Virus record (IMG/VR): IMGVR_UViG_3300020160_000362
Span: 1 to 20,199 of that record
Strand: one strand, 5' to 3'
Source: a virus
Length of the DNA: 20,199 nucleotides
Position numbers and translations under genes: made by a program. A model generated the notes under the pieces. It was not told where the DNA came from, made no database searches, and was given only the letters and a program-made list of their open reading frames with translations. Positions 19,107 through 20,199 of the stretch are shown piece after piece (position 1 is the stretch's first letter; each line of letters starts with the position of its first letter).

Positions 19107-20199
19107 TTTCTAATTGATCTAATGCTGATGTGTCTAATTGTACACTATCATCATTTGGTTGTACAGTCTCAGTTTCCTCGAATTCAAACAATGCATTGAA
19201 TTGTGTTCTAGCATTCTTGGTTTTCTTGCCTTTGAAACCTCGTGTGCCCACAATCTCCATCCAATATGTGTCATACATTTCGATGATTGCTTCGGCAGTC
19301 TCTCGATCTGGTGCCGCAAAGATAGCTTCCACAATGTCTTCAAACTTGGCATAGTCACCACCACTACGGCGCATCATGGCAGGATGTTCTCCTGCATCAA
19401 AGCGTCGATTGGCTTCTTGTACCGCAGTCAAGTGCATCCAAACATTGTGACCCATAAGCAAAGCATATGAGAATGAATCCCAAGATGTCTTGCCTTCTTT
19501 GCCAATCTTATTTAGATCGCCGGGCTTGTAGATGCAAATATCTTTCATCTTGAGCAGATCACTGATAGGTGAATCTTCCCAGCGTGGATAGATACCGTCT
19601 GCTACTACGCCTGTTCCCCACTTGCGTGTGTCTGTGGAATACTTTTTGTCGTCGGCTGAAGGAGCCATGCGATACGACCACTTGGAGTCGTGTTCGAAGA
19701 CATTTTCAAAGTAGACCTGTCCGTTTGCTGTTGCAAGGAATGGACTGGCACAGTCAAACGAGATTGTGAATTGCGGATTGACATATTTTCTCACGGCCCT
19801 TTGGATTACAGTTAATAAAACAGCCCACTCCAGTTTGGAGGTTCCCAAGAAGTGCATCCAATCATGCTTGCCCTCCTGAAGTAAATTGTCATAGCGTAGT
19901 GCTACCAGTCTGCGAAGCACCAAGTGTACGTCACACATGTTCTGTCCACCCATACTCCATCCGTCAAAGTGTGTGTCTGGGTACTTTGCAGGATCGCAGT
20001 ATTCCTTCATGGTCTCATACCATTGATCTGCTGACGTGTGATTGTCACCTTGTAACACATTCAAGAACTTGGCGCCACCATTTGCCACACCCTTGCGGTG
20101 CTTCATGAAATAGTCATTGTTGAACTTGGTAGCGTCTACTGCTTCTTGTAGTGTGGTAATCTGGCATGCGGCGCTGGCTTTCTTGTCGTGAATAACCCA
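19093..20199 (-). CDS. dpdA: TGT-like DNA transglycosylase (DpdA-type), 5' end beyond the window
   Basis: The frame is open from 20199 without a stop, so the ATG at 20106 is internal and the N terminus lies outside; 368 residues are visible. Blocks that fit tRNA-guanine transglycosylase: KHRKGVANGGAKFLNVLQG (the lead to the QGG loop), WMHFLGTSKLEWAVL (the LG-G strand), ISFDCASPFLATANGQVYFE (like TGT FDCVxPTRxARNG; the Asp codon is at 19755-19753 and is the likely nucleophile), and YALLMGHNVWMHLTAVQEANR (like the HN-containing C-terminal helix). DpdA proteins insert 7-deazaguanines into DNA instead of tRNA. The CxCxxC zinc motif of TGT is not visible. FolE, QueD and QueE in the same window support the DNA role. 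Confidence 0.75.
   Translation of the reverse strand, partial: WVIHDKKASAACQITTLQEAVDATKFNNDYFMKHRKGVANGGAKFLNVLQGDNHTSADQWYETMKEYCDPAKYPDTHFDGWSMGGQNMCDVHLVLRRLVALRYDNLLQEGKHDWMHFLGTSKLEWAVLLTVIQRAVRKYVNPQFTISFDCASPFLATANGQVYFENVFEHDSKWSYRMAPSADDKKYSTDTRKWGTGVVADGIYPRWEDSPISDLLKMKDICIYKPGDLNKIGKEGKTSWDSFSYALLMGHNVWMHLTAVQEANRRFDAGEHPAMMRRSGGDYAKFEDIVEAIFAAPDRETAEAIIEMYDTYWMEIVGTRGFKGKKTKNARTQFNALFEFEETETVQPNDDSVQLDTSALDQLENEQT

Noticed and set aside
1-20199. CRISPR arrays, insertion sequences, integrase or attachment sites
   Set aside because: No repeated-spacer pattern, transposase or integrase motif, or terminal repeats were seen on either strand.

Overview
The window looks like the accessory and nucleotide-metabolism region of a large tailed phage (probably a myovirus-size genome) infecting a Gram-negative bacterium, perhaps an aquatic proteobacterium. 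Every credible gene is on the minus strand. The genes are short and tightly packed, and most junctions are ATGA or TAATG stop/start overlaps. There are two CCA-encoding tRNA genes, a FEN-type exonuclease, a MazG-like pyrophosphohydrolase, a GIY-YIG nuclease and many small proteins with phage-type conserved motifs. No structural genes, integrase, origin or lysis genes are visible. Transcription runs from high to low coordinates.

Right to left (order of transcription): 20199-17888 holds the C-terminal part of a TGT-like transglycosylase that resembles DpdA (DNA 7-deazaguanine insertion), then an unrecognised protein, a QueD/QueF-like T-fold protein and a small protein. 17891-14920 is a sugar block: a GT-B glycosyltransferase, a small protein, a GalE-type epimerase and a short DegT-type aminotransferase. 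14918-12085 carries FolE (GTP cyclohydrolase I), a HIT hydrolase, a Rieske oxygenase and a PP-loop ATPase. A promoter at 12020-12048 then starts a second unit: QueD, a GT-A glycosyltransferase, a B12-binding-type radical SAM enzyme, an SGNH-like protein and QueE. This is followed by a small conserved protein, a cytidylyltransferase, a second SGNH-like protein and the exonuclease. 4577-388 holds small conserved phage genes, a MazG-like enzyme and a GIY-YIG nuclease. The left edge has two tRNA genes and the 5' part of a TctC/Bug-type periplasmic solute-binding protein with a signal peptide.

The main theme is 7-deazaguanine synthesis: FolE, QueD and QueE should convert GTP to 7-carboxy-7-deazaguanine, and the TGT-like protein could place it or a derivative in phage DNA as protection from host restriction. 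No canonical QueC is visible, so the inserted base could be the carboxy form or a derivative, unless QueC lies outside the window or the PP-loop ATPase replaces it. The interleaved Rieske, radical SAM, PP-loop, HIT, aminotransferase, epimerase, cytidylyltransferase and glycosyltransferase genes may further modify the base, or may make a sugar for the virion or host surface. The sequence alone cannot separate these options.

Four sites share a sigma-70-type layout with the same -10 box TGCTATAAT and a 17-bp spacer. They lie before the tRNAs, before the gene ending at 2017, before the GIY-YIG gene (possibly leaderless) and before queD. All coordinates and residue numbers were counted by eye, and family names come from remembered motifs, not from searches.
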